NCBI GenBank assembly: GCA_012511095.1
Contig: JAAZGT010000328.1
Span: forward strand, 1-10,520
Length of the DNA: 10,520 bases
Direction: 5' to 3'
Source: Alcaligenaceae bacterium
GTDB taxonomy: Bacteria; Pseudomonadota; Gammaproteobacteria; Burkholderiales; Burkholderiaceae_B
Positions 1 to 6,800 of the stretch are shown here, piece after piece (position 1 is the stretch's first letter; every line of letters starts with the position of its first letter). Below the pieces are notes generated by a model. It was not told the origin of the DNA, made no database searches, and saw nothing but the letters and a program-made list of their open reading frames with translations. A program made the position numbers and the translations under genes.

Positions 1-467
1 CCAAAAACAATAGAAGAAATTTCCTGACCAATGAAAACACCAATACTCATGGTCACTGCTTTAAACTGTAGAGCTAAATAAGGCACTACAGCTACTAGAG
101 CGACAATGGTCACTAAGCCTGCCAAACGCTGAGAACTCTCATAGCGACTAGCCATAAAGTCAGAAATAGAAACAATTTTTTGTGTTTGAGCAGCCAAAGC
201 CAAGCGCTCAAGAAAACGTCCAAAAAAGATAAAGAGCAGCACTGGACCTAAATAAATTGGGATATAACTCCAACCGTAGCGCACCGCACTACCCACCGCT
301 CCATAGAAAGTCCAAGATGAACAATATACTGCTAAGGCTAAGCTATAGACAGCAGGTCTTAGCCAAGGGCGTTTTTCATATAAAGTAAAACGGTCCCCTA
401 ACCATGCAATACCAAATAAAATGGCCAAATAAATAAATGAGGCCAAAATGACCCAGGTTGGGGACAT
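1..467 (-). CDS. CrbS/CbrA-type sensor histidine kinase, N-terminal symporter-like domain (partial, cut by window edge)
   Basis: Reading the minus strand from an ATG at 467 gives an uninterrupted frame of 155 codons to base 3, so the gene continues outside the window. A TAGGAG ribosome binding site at 475-480 lies 7 bases upstream and supports this start. The peptide begins MSPTWVILASFIYLAILFGI. It has several hydrophobic segments, an early VYCSSWTFYGAVGSA stretch (about residues 45-59), and then KIVSISDFMASRYESSQRLA and VPYLALQFKA. These match the N-terminal sodium:solute-symporter-like region of CbrA/CrbS sensor kinases, which is normally followed by PAS, histidine kinase and often receiver domains. 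In Vibrio and Pseudomonas the CrbS/CrbR pair controls acetyl-CoA synthetase and acetate use; that role is inferred here from family and neighbours. The kinase domains are not visible, so a plain symporter remains possible, though the N-terminal sequence fits the kinase family better. Confidence 0.8.
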   Translation of the reverse strand, partial: MSPTWVILASFIYLAILFGIAWLGDRFTLYEKRPWLRPAVYSLALAVYCSSWTFYGAVGSAVRYGWSYIPIYLGPVLLFIFFGRFLERLALAAQTQKIVSISDFMASRYESSQRLAGLVTIVALVAVVPYLALQFKAVTMSIGVFIGQEISSIVF

Positions 468-523
468 ACACTATCTCCTACTTTAGTAGCGTTTTATAAT
501 TTTCTTGTGCTTTTTGAATGTAT

Positions 524-540
524 ATTATAGTTATGATAAT
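524..540. promoter_or_regulatory. Candidate overlapping divergent promoter elements
   Basis: On the minus strand a perfect TATAAT lies at 529-524, about 57 bases upstream of the crbS-like start; its -35 region (TAGTTA at 17-base spacing) is poor. On the plus strand TTGAAT (514-519) precedes GATAAT (535-540) with a short 15-base spacer, and TATGATAAT is loosely like an extended -10. If both were used, the two promoters would overlap and compete. This rests on hexamer resemblance only. Confidence 0.3.
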
Positions 541-667
541 AAAAGCTAACTACTATTACTGTTTTTTACAAACTAAATTACTGTTCTAGATAAAAGCTAT
601 ATAAAAAGCCATACATAAAAAAGCTATCAATTTTTGATAAATTTGAGGCAAAAACCATGGAGACAAT

Positions 668-793
668 ATGGCGCTTTCATACTTAATCGTTGAAAAACCC
701 TCTCAAAATCCACCCGCTCGTGTTGCGTATAGTCACAACATGCAGCCAACGTGGCTTAAGATGCTCGTCTCAACATGGTTCGTCTTACCGTAG
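668..793 (+). CDS. Possible 41-residue small ORF in the intergenic leader
   Basis: An ATG at 668 opens a frame of 41 codons ending in TAG at 791-793. GGAG at 659-662 lies 5 bases before the ATG, which is plausible ribosome binding site spacing. The peptide begins MALSYLIVEKPSQNPPARVA and ends with a Trp/Leu/Val-rich stretch. I recognise no family, signal peptide or amino-acid run typical of an attenuation leader. It ends 49 bases before the DUF294 gene. It could be a short leader peptide, a decayed gene remnant, or chance. The reading frame and the GGAG are the only positive evidence. Confidence 0.25.
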   Translation: MALSYLIVEKPSQNPPARVAYSHNMQPTWLKMLVSTWFVLP

Positions 794-821
794 CGCTCTA
801 AATCATTAGCACTTTCATACT
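671..821 (+). repeat. Imperfect 13-base direct repeat (671-683 and 809-821)
   Basis: GCGCTTTCATACT at 671-683 and GCACTTTCATACT at 809-821 differ at one base and lie 138 bases apart. Both are followed by TAAT-like sequence. The first copy overlaps the start of the possible small ORF; the second lies 22 bases before the DUF294 start codon and 12 bases before its ribosome binding site. It may be a binding site pair or the trace of a small duplication. Confidence 0.4.
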
Positions 822-842
822 AATTATTAACCGAGGTATTTC

Positions 843-2732
843 ATGGATGAAGTCATTCGTGCAACGATCACGCATTTACAGCAGTTTTACCCATATCAGC
901 GTATGGAGATGCCCTACCTCAAACTACTAGCTGAAAATTGCGAGACCAACTACTTTAAGGCAGGCGAGATCATTCTCGATGCCACCGAAGACGGTCCTCC
1001 CGATACTTTTTTTATTATTAAAAAAGGTTTTGTAGAAAGTCATCGCGGTCCTCGTGAACAAAAAGAGCTCAAAACTGAGAAAAATGCCTTTGAATATGAG
1101 GAAGGTGATGCCTTCCCCTACGGCCCGTTGATTTCTAATCAACCTAACACCCTTCAATTTGTTGCTGTTACAGACTGCTTTGTTTATCAAGTACCGGCAA
1201 AGATTTTCCACCAATTGCGTGAGCAGTGTCCAACCTTTAGAACCTTTTGTGAAGCTCGTATAGCGTCACTACTCGAAGAGTCAAAGCGTCTTTTACGAAC
1301 CCAACAGGTCGCTCAAACTACGCAGCAACCCTTATCAATTGAGCTAGGCCACGTAATAAAGCGCGAGGTTATTACTTGTGGCCCAGAAAAACCGCTTGGT
1401 GAGGTTTTAAAAATTTTGGCAGATACCAATATTGGCTCAATGGCTGTTGTCGATGAAAACAAAAAAGCCCTTGGTATTTTTACCCTCAATGACGTCTTAC
1501 GTCGCGTAGCGATTCCACAAGTGGATTTAAGCCGACCAATTTCAGACTTTATGACGTCAAACCCTATCACCCTAGCAGCTGGCAATTTAGCCTATGAAGC
1601 TGCTTTAACGATGGCTAAACATGGTTTTAGACATATTTTTGTGGTTGATAATAATGAAAAGCTACTTGGTGTTGTTTCAGAGCGCGATCTCTTTGCCCTA
1701 CAGCGTGTCGGTCTAACCGATATTGCTCAAGGCATTGAAAGTGCAACTAACCTTGATGACCTTTGCCGCAGTCTCGATCAAATTAAAAATTTATCGAGAA
1801 ATATGTTGGCTCAAGGTGTAGCCATTGAGCAATTAACACATCTTATTTCACACCTAAACGATCAAGTAGTACGTGCCACAATCAAACTTCGCACACCTGA
1901 TCACCCTGAAGTAGAAAAAATCGATTACGTTTGGATCGCCATGGGCTCTGAAGGTCGCGAAGAGCAACTGTTCTACACCGACCAAGATAATGGCATTATT
2001 TTCAAAGCAGGCGATGATTTAGAAAAGACCAGAGCGACTCTATTAGCTTTTGCCACCGATGTGAACCACGACTTAGATAAGCTTGGATTCCCACTATGTA
2101 CTGGCAATATCATGGCAATGAACCCCGAATGTTGCTTAAGCGATGTAGAGTGGAGGCAACGCTTTAATCGTTGGATTAATAACCCAGATCCAGAGGCCTT
2201 ATTAAATGCCACTATTTTCTTTGATTTCAAAGGAGTGGCTGGTAATGTCTCCTTAGCCGAGGAATTAAGAGCTTGGTTAAGCAATTATGCTAAGACTCAA
2301 GACTTATTCCTACGTTTCTTAACTCAAAACGCCCTAAGAAACCGTCCACCACTCGGCTTAATCAAAGATTTCACGACTCGTGAAGATGGCACGATCAACT
2401 TAAAATTTAATGGCGCTGCCATTATTGTTGATATTGCTCGTATTTTGGCTTTACAGCATGGTTCATCATCCACTAACACCGTGGATCGCCTCAAAGATGT
2501 GATGGATAAATCAGACTTACAACCGAAACAGCTCAAGGGTTGTATTGAGGTGTTTGCTTTTATTCAACTAATTCGCATGAAACATCACTTTGATTTAGAG
2601 GAAAAAGGCTTAGCACTTAGCAACAACATTGACCCTAAAAACCTTGACGATCTCAGTAAGCGCGTACTTCGCGAGGGTTTCCGCTTAATGCGTAACGTAC
2701 AAAACACCTTAACCCACAAATACAGACTATAA
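843..2732 (+). CDS. cNMP-binding-like / CBS pair / DUF294 nucleotidyltransferase-like signalling protein
   Basis: This cytoplasmic protein of 629 residues combines three sensory or signalling parts. Residues about 20-145 resemble a cyclic-nucleotide-binding domain. Residues about 170-290 form a CBS pair, with repeats around IGSMAVVDENKKALGIF (198-213) and FRHIFVVDNNEKLLGVVSERD (262-282). From about 340 comes the DUF294 nucleotidyltransferase-like domain with GSEGREEQ (368-375) and the acidic pair TDQD (D380, D382), as in GlnD-type enzymes. Residues about 480-625 match the C-terminal DUF294 substrate-binding-like domain. GAGG at 833-836 sits 6 bases before the ATG. Length is typical of the family. 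The substrate is unknown. The usual Arg-x-Ala of the cNMP phosphate cassette is not evident near residues 88-110, so cAMP binding is doubtful. The gene pairs with the exonuclease 12 bases downstream and faces a crbS-like kinase, which suggests a carbon or acetate signalling role by inference. Confidence 0.88.
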   Translation: MDEVIRATITHLQQFYPYQRMEMPYLKLLAENCETNYFKAGEIILDATEDGPPDTFFIIKKGFVESHRGPREQKELKTEKNAFEYEEGDAFPYGPLISNQPNTLQFVAVTDCFVYQVPAKIFHQLREQCPTFRTFCEARIASLLEESKRLLRTQQVAQTTQQPLSIELGHVIKREVITCGPEKPLGEVLKILADTNIGSMAVVDENKKALGIFTLNDVLRRVAIPQVDLSRPISDFMTSNPITLAAGNLAYEAALTMAKHGFRHIFVVDNNEKLLGVVSERDLFALQRVGLTDIAQGIESATNLDDLCRSLDQIKNLSRNMLAQGVAIEQLTHLISHLNDQVVRATIKLRTPDHPEVEKIDYVWIAMGSEGREEQLFYTDQDNGIIFKAGDDLEKTRATLLAFATDVNHDLDKLGFPLCTGNIMAMNPECCLSDVEWRQRFNRWINNPDPEALLNATIFFDFKGVAGNVSLAEELRAWLSNYAKTQDLFLRFLTQNALRNRPPLGLIKDFTTREDGTINLKFNGAAIIVDIARILALQHGSSSTNTVDRLKDVMDKSDLQPKQLKGCIEVFAFIQLIRMKHHFDLEEKGLALSNNIDPKNLDDLSKRVLREGFRLMRNVQNTLTHKYRL

Positions 2733-2744
2733 AGAGGAGGCGAT

Positions 2745-3506
2745 ATGTCATTATTACAATCGATTTCCTCTTTCTTAGGTGGTAATAAGGTTCCAGAGCC
2801 TGAGCTCAGTGACGATATTCGTCAGCGTCTACAACGCTGGCAAAATCTCCCTGAGGTGGATATGGAAAAAACGTTTAATGAATCACAGTGCGTCGTACTG
2901 GATTTAGAAACCAGTGGTTTTTCCTTTAAAAATGACCACTTAATTGCTATAGGTGCCTGTCGTTTAAGAAATGGCCTTATCCCTTTGGGTGAGTCCTTTC
3001 AAATCATCTTACAGCAAGATGAAAGTAGCAGTAAGGAAAACATTCTTATCCACCACATTGGTGATAGCGATCAACGTTCGGGTATTGAGCCTGCCGAGGC
3101 CTTAATGCGGTTCTTAGAGTATATGGGCAAGGACCCTTTAATTGTTTACCATATTGGTTTTGACCAACCGATGCTGGATAAGGCTTTAAAGTGTTATTTA
3201 GGCATTGAACTTAAACGCCATCATTGGTTAGATGTAGCCTTTATTGCACCATTATTTTTGCCTGATATCACGACTAAACGTGAAAACCTAGACTTTTGGG
3301 TCAAGCACTTTAAAATTCATAACCCTAATCGCCATAGTGCAGTTTTTGATGCCATCGCAACCGCCGAAGTCATGCAAGGAGCCATGAAACAACCCCTTAA
3401 GGTTGACAGCGATAAAACCGTAGGTCAAAGTCTCAGCATGGATACCATCGACAAGATGCAAGCTCGTGCTGCTAAGGTGCATAGGCAGCTACATGGCGGC
3501 CGCTAA
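2745..3506 (+). CDS. DEDDh 3'-5' exonuclease, DnaQ-like
   Basis: The 253-residue protein carries the DEDDh exonuclease core. Exo I is VVLDLETSGF with D53 and E55; Exo II is in IVYHIGFDQPML with D140; Exo III is HSAVFD with H197 and D202. These residues bind two metal ions for removal of nucleotides from 3' ends in the DnaQ/RNase T class. The usual Asn of the HNxxFD-like Exo II motif is Ile here. About 45 residues precede the fold and about 40 charged residues follow it; no polymerase domain is present, so this is a free-standing nuclease whose substrate cannot be told. An AGGAGG-like ribosome binding site sits just before the ATG. The gene follows the DUF294 gene by 12 bases, almost certainly as one transcript. 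This pairing recurs in proteobacteria near acetate transport and CrbS genes, but its purpose is unknown to me. Confidence 0.88.
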   Translation: MSLLQSISSFLGGNKVPEPELSDDIRQRLQRWQNLPEVDMEKTFNESQCVVLDLETSGFSFKNDHLIAIGACRLRNGLIPLGESFQIILQQDESSSKENILIHHIGDSDQRSGIEPAEALMRFLEYMGKDPLIVYHIGFDQPMLDKALKCYLGIELKRHHWLDVAFIAPLFLPDITTKRENLDFWVKHFKIHNPNRHSAVFDAIATAEVMQGAMKQPLKVDSDKTVGQSLSMDTIDKMQARAAKVHRQLHGGR

Positions 3507-3533
3507 GAGCTTTTAAGAATCGCCGTCAGGGAA

Positions 3534-3561
3534 AGGCGCCATTTCAATGAGTGTGGCGCCT
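3534..3561. terminator. Stem-loop between convergent genes, possible bidirectional terminator
   Basis: AGGCGCCA (3534-3541) and TGGCGCCT (3554-3561) form a perfect 8-base-pair GC-rich stem with a 12-base loop. It lies between the exonuclease stop at 3506 and the ArsA-like stop at 3576. Neither side has a real T-run (minus strand: TTTCCC follows the stem; plus strand: CTAAACGC), so efficiency is uncertain. Position between converging genes favours a termination or transcript-end role. Confidence 0.5.
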
Positions 3562-3575
3562 CTAAACGCATATTG

Positions 3576-4586
3576 TTAAGCAGTAGATGCCTTTTTATCA
3601 GCACTCGCCCCAAACTCTCTGAGCGCATCTAATCCACGGATATCCTTAGCATGCAAAGCATAATAATAACGATGTTGCTTAGGAAAGTCCTTTTCAATGT
3701 GCTCAATAATACCGGCTTGACGCTCATAGCGACTCAGCCAAAACTCATTATCATCTGTTGGTTTAGGTAACACCTGATTAATAATTAGGTGACGACAAGG
3801 CATATTAAAATGCGCTAACTGATCAACTGCACGGCGAGTTTCAGCCAACGGTAGCATCTCAGGAATCATCACCAGCACAATACTGCATTTTTCTTGACTA
3901 TCAAGAATATGCCCCGCATCATGGAACAGCTTTTGACGTTTTTTTAGAATTTCTAATGCTTGTTGCCAACGACCATCTTTTTCATCGCTCATTAACTCAG
4001 GCTTTTCAACGTTTTTCCTATCCCAGAATGGCTTAGCCGCATCACGCATCTTTTGTTGACGACCTTGTTGACTCATAAGGCCCTCAGTCCAGGCATTCAT
4101 GAGCTTAGGTAATTCGAGTAGTCTTAAGGTATGGCCTGTAGGCGCCGTATCAAAGACCACGTGGTCATAACCCATCTCGGGTGCATGCACGATATAGTGA
4201 CACATCGCCTCAAGCATAGCGGCCTCTTCGGCTCCAGGTGAACTTTTGGAAGCCTCAATATGTTCTTTTAGCTTAGGTAGCATTTCAGGGCGAGCATAGG
4301 CTTTGATCGTGGTCATCACCTGATCAAAATGCTCATCAATCATCTTATGTGGGCTCATTTCAAGCGCTGATAAGTTGTCAGTGAGTTGCATAATCTCACC
4401 ACTGAGCTGCTTATCAAGCACATCACCTAAACTATGAGCGGGGTCTGTAGAAATAATTAAGACCTTTTTACCTGTTGCTGCTAAACGTGTCGCTAATGAG
4501 GCAGCATGAGTCGTCTTACCTACGCCCCCTTTGCCCCCAACAAAAATAACCGACTTGGTTGATAGATCCTTTAATAACTCATCCAT
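3576..4586 (-). CDS. ArsA/Get3-family ATPase, single-domain
   Basis: This 336-residue cytoplasmic P-loop ATPase has the deviant Walker A GGKGGVGKTT (17-26), switch I STDPAHSLGD (46-55) and switch II DTAPTGHTLRL (146-156). These are hallmarks of the ArsA/TRC40/Get3 group, which couples ATP-driven dimer closure to handling of metalloids or hydrophobic protein segments. INQVLP (269-274) fits the usual adenine-side loop. It has one ATPase half, unlike the duplicated E. coli ArsA. Only three cysteines are present (129, 234, 264) and no CxxC pair like the Get3 zinc site. No arsR, arsB or arsC is adjacent, so arsenic export is unlikely. It starts 17 bases after the stop of the small Cys-Cys protein gene, with a weak ribosome binding site (GAG about 7 bases upstream), and probably shares a transcript with it and cstA. 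Its client is unknown. Confidence 0.88.
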   Translation of the reverse strand: MDELLKDLSTKSVIFVGGKGGVGKTTHAASLATRLAATGKKVLIISTDPAHSLGDVLDKQLSGEIMQLTDNLSALEMSPHKMIDEHFDQVMTTIKAYARPEMLPKLKEHIEASKSSPGAEEAAMLEAMCHYIVHAPEMGYDHVVFDTAPTGHTLRLLELPKLMNAWTEGLMSQQGRQQKMRDAAKPFWDRKNVEKPELMSDEKDGRWQQALEILKKRQKLFHDAGHILDSQEKCSIVLVMIPEMLPLAETRRAVDQLAHFNMPCRHLIINQVLPKPTDDNEFWLSRYERQAGIIEHIEKDFPKQHRYYYALHAKDIRGLDALREFGASADKKASTA

Positions 4587-4603
4587 AATTTACTCGATAA
4601 AAA

Positions 4604-4867
4604 CTAGCAACAACCGAAACGGTCCATAGGTGAATGCTCCATACCCATACGTAGATGCCACTCGTGAAACTCCTCCATTAATAGTGGCTGTAGCTCCATG
4701 GTGTAGTAAGTCATACTATTGGGTACACCCAGACTTTCTGCAAATACAATTAGCATAAATAAGTCTTGTTCATCGCGGTAGGCGCGACTAAGAGTTTGCC
4801 TATATGGTGCATGATAAAACTCATCTAAACCATCAAAAAATGCTTTGATTTTGTCTTTTATGGACAT
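4604..4867 (-). CDS. Small 'cory-CC-star' type protein with C-terminal Cys-Cys
   Basis: The 87-residue protein is acidic and aromatic, mostly helical in appearance, and has no signal peptide or clear transmembrane segment apart from a short hydrophobic LFMLIVFAESLGVP stretch (36-49). Its last residues are FGCC directly before the TAG stop, and the only cysteines are this final pair (C86, C87). A FHEWH motif (67-71) after two Glu supplies possible metal ligands. From memory this matches the conserved family named cory-CC-star, defined by a C-terminal CC and found beside ArsA-like ATPase genes; the family has no known function. AGGAG at 4874-4878 precedes the ATG with good spacing. The gene sits between cstA and the ArsA-like gene on the same strand, so a shared function is likely. 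By analogy only, the vicinal cysteines could bind a metal or metalloid as in the ArsA partner ArsD. Confidence 0.8.
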   Translation of the reverse strand: MSIKDKIKAFFDGLDEFYHAPYRQTLSRAYRDEQDLFMLIVFAESLGVPNSMTYYTMELQPLLMEEFHEWHLRMGMEHSPMDRFGCC

Positions 4868-4886
4868 ATAACACTCCTATAGATGA

Positions 4887-4923
4887 CATAAGCCTTGACC
4901 CATCACTGGGTACAAGGCTTATG
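4887..4923 (-). promoter_or_regulatory. Strong stem-loop between cstA and the cory-CC-star gene
   Basis: CATAAGCCTTG (4887-4897) and CAAGGCTTATG (4913-4923) form a perfect 11-base-pair stem; ACCC and GGGT inside it can extend the pairing. In transcript orientation it starts 20 bases after the cstA stop and ends 8 bases before the ribosome binding site of the next gene. No T-run follows on the minus strand, so a full intrinsic terminator is unlikely. It may protect the cstA message end, partly terminate, or set the ratio of transporter to the downstream proteins. Confidence 0.6.
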
Positions 4924-4943
4924 CATTTTAATAACTATAGCAA

Positions 4944-6608
4944 TTATGCCTTTTTAGGCCAATAACGCTTAAGTGTAGCGATGCTCTCAAGAATAACCAT
5001 AATTGAACAAGCTAAAATCACTAAGTCCATAATGATTAATAACCAATTACCGGCATCGTAGAACTGCTTTAATTGCAGTATGAGCGCAATTACCGTCATT
5101 GTTAATAAGAACATCATCGGAATTAAGGTAAACCACACTCGACGACCCGCTTTGAGTAGCATCACACTGACTACTAATAAAGTTAAGCCAGCCATGATTT
5201 GGTTAGTGGTACCGAATAAAGGCCAGATAACCATACCGCCAGCACCACTTAAGCCACCTGCACCAAAGGCTAATAGCACACACGTACCCACCGCCATGAT
5301 GGTAGCAACTGAGCCTTTTTGTAAGACTTTAATATTGTATTGCTCACCCCATTCTTGGAAGATGTAACGCTGTAAACGCACCCCCGTATCCATCGTGGTA
5401 CCCGCAAATAGTGCAGCCATTACGGTCAACATAGTTGCTGAAAGCTCAGGGCTAATGCCAAGACCTTGGTGCATTACGTTAGCGCCACCAGTAATAAAGG
5501 CGGCTACACCACCCTGACCAAAGGCATGGTAAACCGTTTGCCAATCAACTAAGGTCGCAAAACCAGCCGTGGCAGCAAGGATTGCAGCTAGGGCTAACAT
5601 ACCCTCACCCACTGCACCGAAATAACCTACAAAACGAGCATCGGTTTCTTTATTAAGTTGCTTAGATGAGGTACCGGTAGAGACTAAACCGTGGAAACCA
5701 GAAATCGCACCACAGGCAATGGTCACAAATAAGAGTGGCATAATGGGCGGCGTACCCGCTGGTACATCTGCGTTAAAGGCAGGTGCAACAATAGTCGGCT
5801 GCACAATTAAGAAGGAAATGTACAACACAAACAAGCCTACAAATAACTGTAAGCCGTTGATGTAGTCACGTGGCTGCAATAACATCCAAACAGGCAACAA
5901 GGAAGCAATGGCGGCATAAGCAAATAAGAAAATAATCCACCAAGCATTAGCAGGTAGACCTGCCATCGTTTCAGGTAAAGCAATCGGCACCATTGGACCA
6001 ATATAAATCAACGCATATAGAGCTGCCACACCGATTAATGACACCAGTGGTAAGCTAAGCTTCCAGCGATAAATTGCTTGACCAATAAAGAAAGCCACCA
6101 CCAAAGCACCCCAAACTGGCACCACAGAAGATGGCGTTTTGATCATCATGCTGGCGATTACCACCGCAAACACCGCGTTAACCATCAGTAATAATAAGAA
6201 GATCACCACGGAAAATAAGACGCGAGCACGCTTATTAATCACAATACCCGAAACGGCACCAATGGATAAACCCTTGTTGCGCACACTTGCCCAAACCGCG
6301 GACATATCATGTACACCAGCAAAGAAGATGGTACCAAAAACAACCCATAAGAAAGCTGGGACCCAACCCCAAATCACCGCAATTGCAGGACCAACAATAG
6401 GCGCCGCACCTGCCACTGAGGTAAAGTGGTGCCCCCACAGCACGTATTTATTGGTCGGCACAAAGTCGACACCGTCATTAAATTCGTGTGCAGGAGTTTT
6501 GTAGTTAGGATCTAAAGAAAGGATTTTTTGTGAGATGAAACGTGCATACACAAAGTAACCGAGTGACATCAACACCAAACCCAGAATTAATATCAAGACT
6601 GAATTCAT
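4944..6608 (-). CDS. cstA: CstA-family transporter (carbon starvation protein A)
   Basis: This inner-membrane protein belongs to the CstA/BtsT family, whose studied members import pyruvate or are linked to peptide use during carbon starvation. Family signatures are VLWGHHFTSVAGAAPIVGPA (56-75), FAGVHDMSAVWAS (96-108) and SGFHGLVSTGTSSKQL in the middle. Many hydrophobic segments run through to a basic C-terminus, RYWPKKA. I place the start at the ATG at 6608 because GGAG (6615-6618) lies about 6-7 bases upstream; a longer frame from 6659 would need a TTG and adds a non-membrane-like leader. This gives 554 residues, shorter than the roughly 700-residue E. coli CstA and BtsT but like the shorter family branch. 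No YbdD/YjiX-type small partner follows; the cory-CC-star gene occupies that position. The exact substrate is not determined. Confidence 0.92.
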   Translation of the reverse strand: MNSVLILILGLVLMSLGYFVYARFISQKILSLDPNYKTPAHEFNDGVDFVPTNKYVLWGHHFTSVAGAAPIVGPAIAVIWGWVPAFLWVVFGTIFFAGVHDMSAVWASVRNKGLSIGAVSGIVINKRARVLFSVVIFLLLLMVNAVFAVVIASMMIKTPSSVVPVWGALVVAFFIGQAIYRWKLSLPLVSLIGVAALYALIYIGPMVPIALPETMAGLPANAWWIIFLFAYAAIASLLPVWMLLQPRDYINGLQLFVGLFVLYISFLIVQPTIVAPAFNADVPAGTPPIMPLLFVTIACGAISGFHGLVSTGTSSKQLNKETDARFVGYFGAVGEGMLALAAILAATAGFATLVDWQTVYHAFGQGGVAAFITGGANVMHQGLGISPELSATMLTVMAALFAGTTMDTGVRLQRYIFQEWGEQYNIKVLQKGSVATIMAVGTCVLLAFGAGGLSGAGGMVIWPLFGTTNQIMAGLTLLVVSVMLLKAGRRVWFTLIPMMFLLTMTVIALILQLKQFYDAGNWLLIIMDLVILACSIMVILESIATLKRYWPKKA

Positions 6609-6800
6609 GTTTTGCTCCAAAAGAAGAACGACATGGTTAAGTGGTAAGTGGATGCTCAAGCCTTAAGAATTGAGAACGCAAAGCGGCTCTTAATTGCTTA
6701 AAGCTTGAACACCACCCTCTTGCGCCATTCTATTACAAAAGCTGATTTTTTAAAACAGAGACTTATGAACAGTCAGGGAATATAAGGGTTAGCCCTAGAT
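6609..6800 (-). promoter_or_regulatory. Leader and candidate promoter region of cstA
   Basis: These 192 bases lie between the ampG stop and the cstA start. On the minus strand TAGAAT (6732-6727) is a fair -10 element, but the sequence 17 bases upstream, TTTTAA, is a weak -35. A weak activator-dependent promoter would fit the carbon-responsive behaviour known for cstA in other bacteria. Just past the ampG stop, AGGG-CTAA-CCCT can form only a 4-base-pair stem, so no clear terminator isolates cstA from ampG. I recognise no operator with confidence. Confidence 0.3.

Larger units (their letters stand above)
468..842. other. Divergent intergenic region (crbS-like / DUF294 gene)
   Basis: This 375-base region separates two divergent genes. 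Bases 481-650 are strongly AT-rich and hold promoter-like hexamers for both strands near 524-540. The octamer AAAAGCTA occurs three times (541-548, 592-599, 619-626). A 13-base palindrome, ATCAA-TTT-TTGAT, lies at 626-638. Bases 660-800 are less AT-rich and contain a possible 41-codon ORF. A 13-base near-repeat occurs at 671-683 and 809-821. No RNA gene or known riboswitch was recognised. The length and structure suggest a regulated divergent control region. Confidence 0.6.

Noticed and set aside
626..638. FNR/CRP-type site at the ATCAA-TTT-TTGAT palindrome
   Set aside because: The half-sites are in the opposite order and spacing to the FNR consensus TTGAT-N4-ATCAA, so no named regulator is supported.
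3576..4586. Arsenite resistance operon
   Set aside because: The ATPase is ArsA-like, but arsR, arsB/acr3, arsC and arsD are absent, and the neighbours are cstA and a small Cys-Cys protein.
5080..5367. Plus-strand ORF inside cstA
   Set aside because: It lies entirely within the well-supported CstA coding region, has no recognisable family features and is best explained as an antisense shadow.
6609..6659. 17-residue N-terminal extension of CstA from base 6659
   Set aside because: It would start with TTG and has no ribosome binding site; the internal ATG at 6608 has GGAG at proper spacing and begins directly with a membrane segment.
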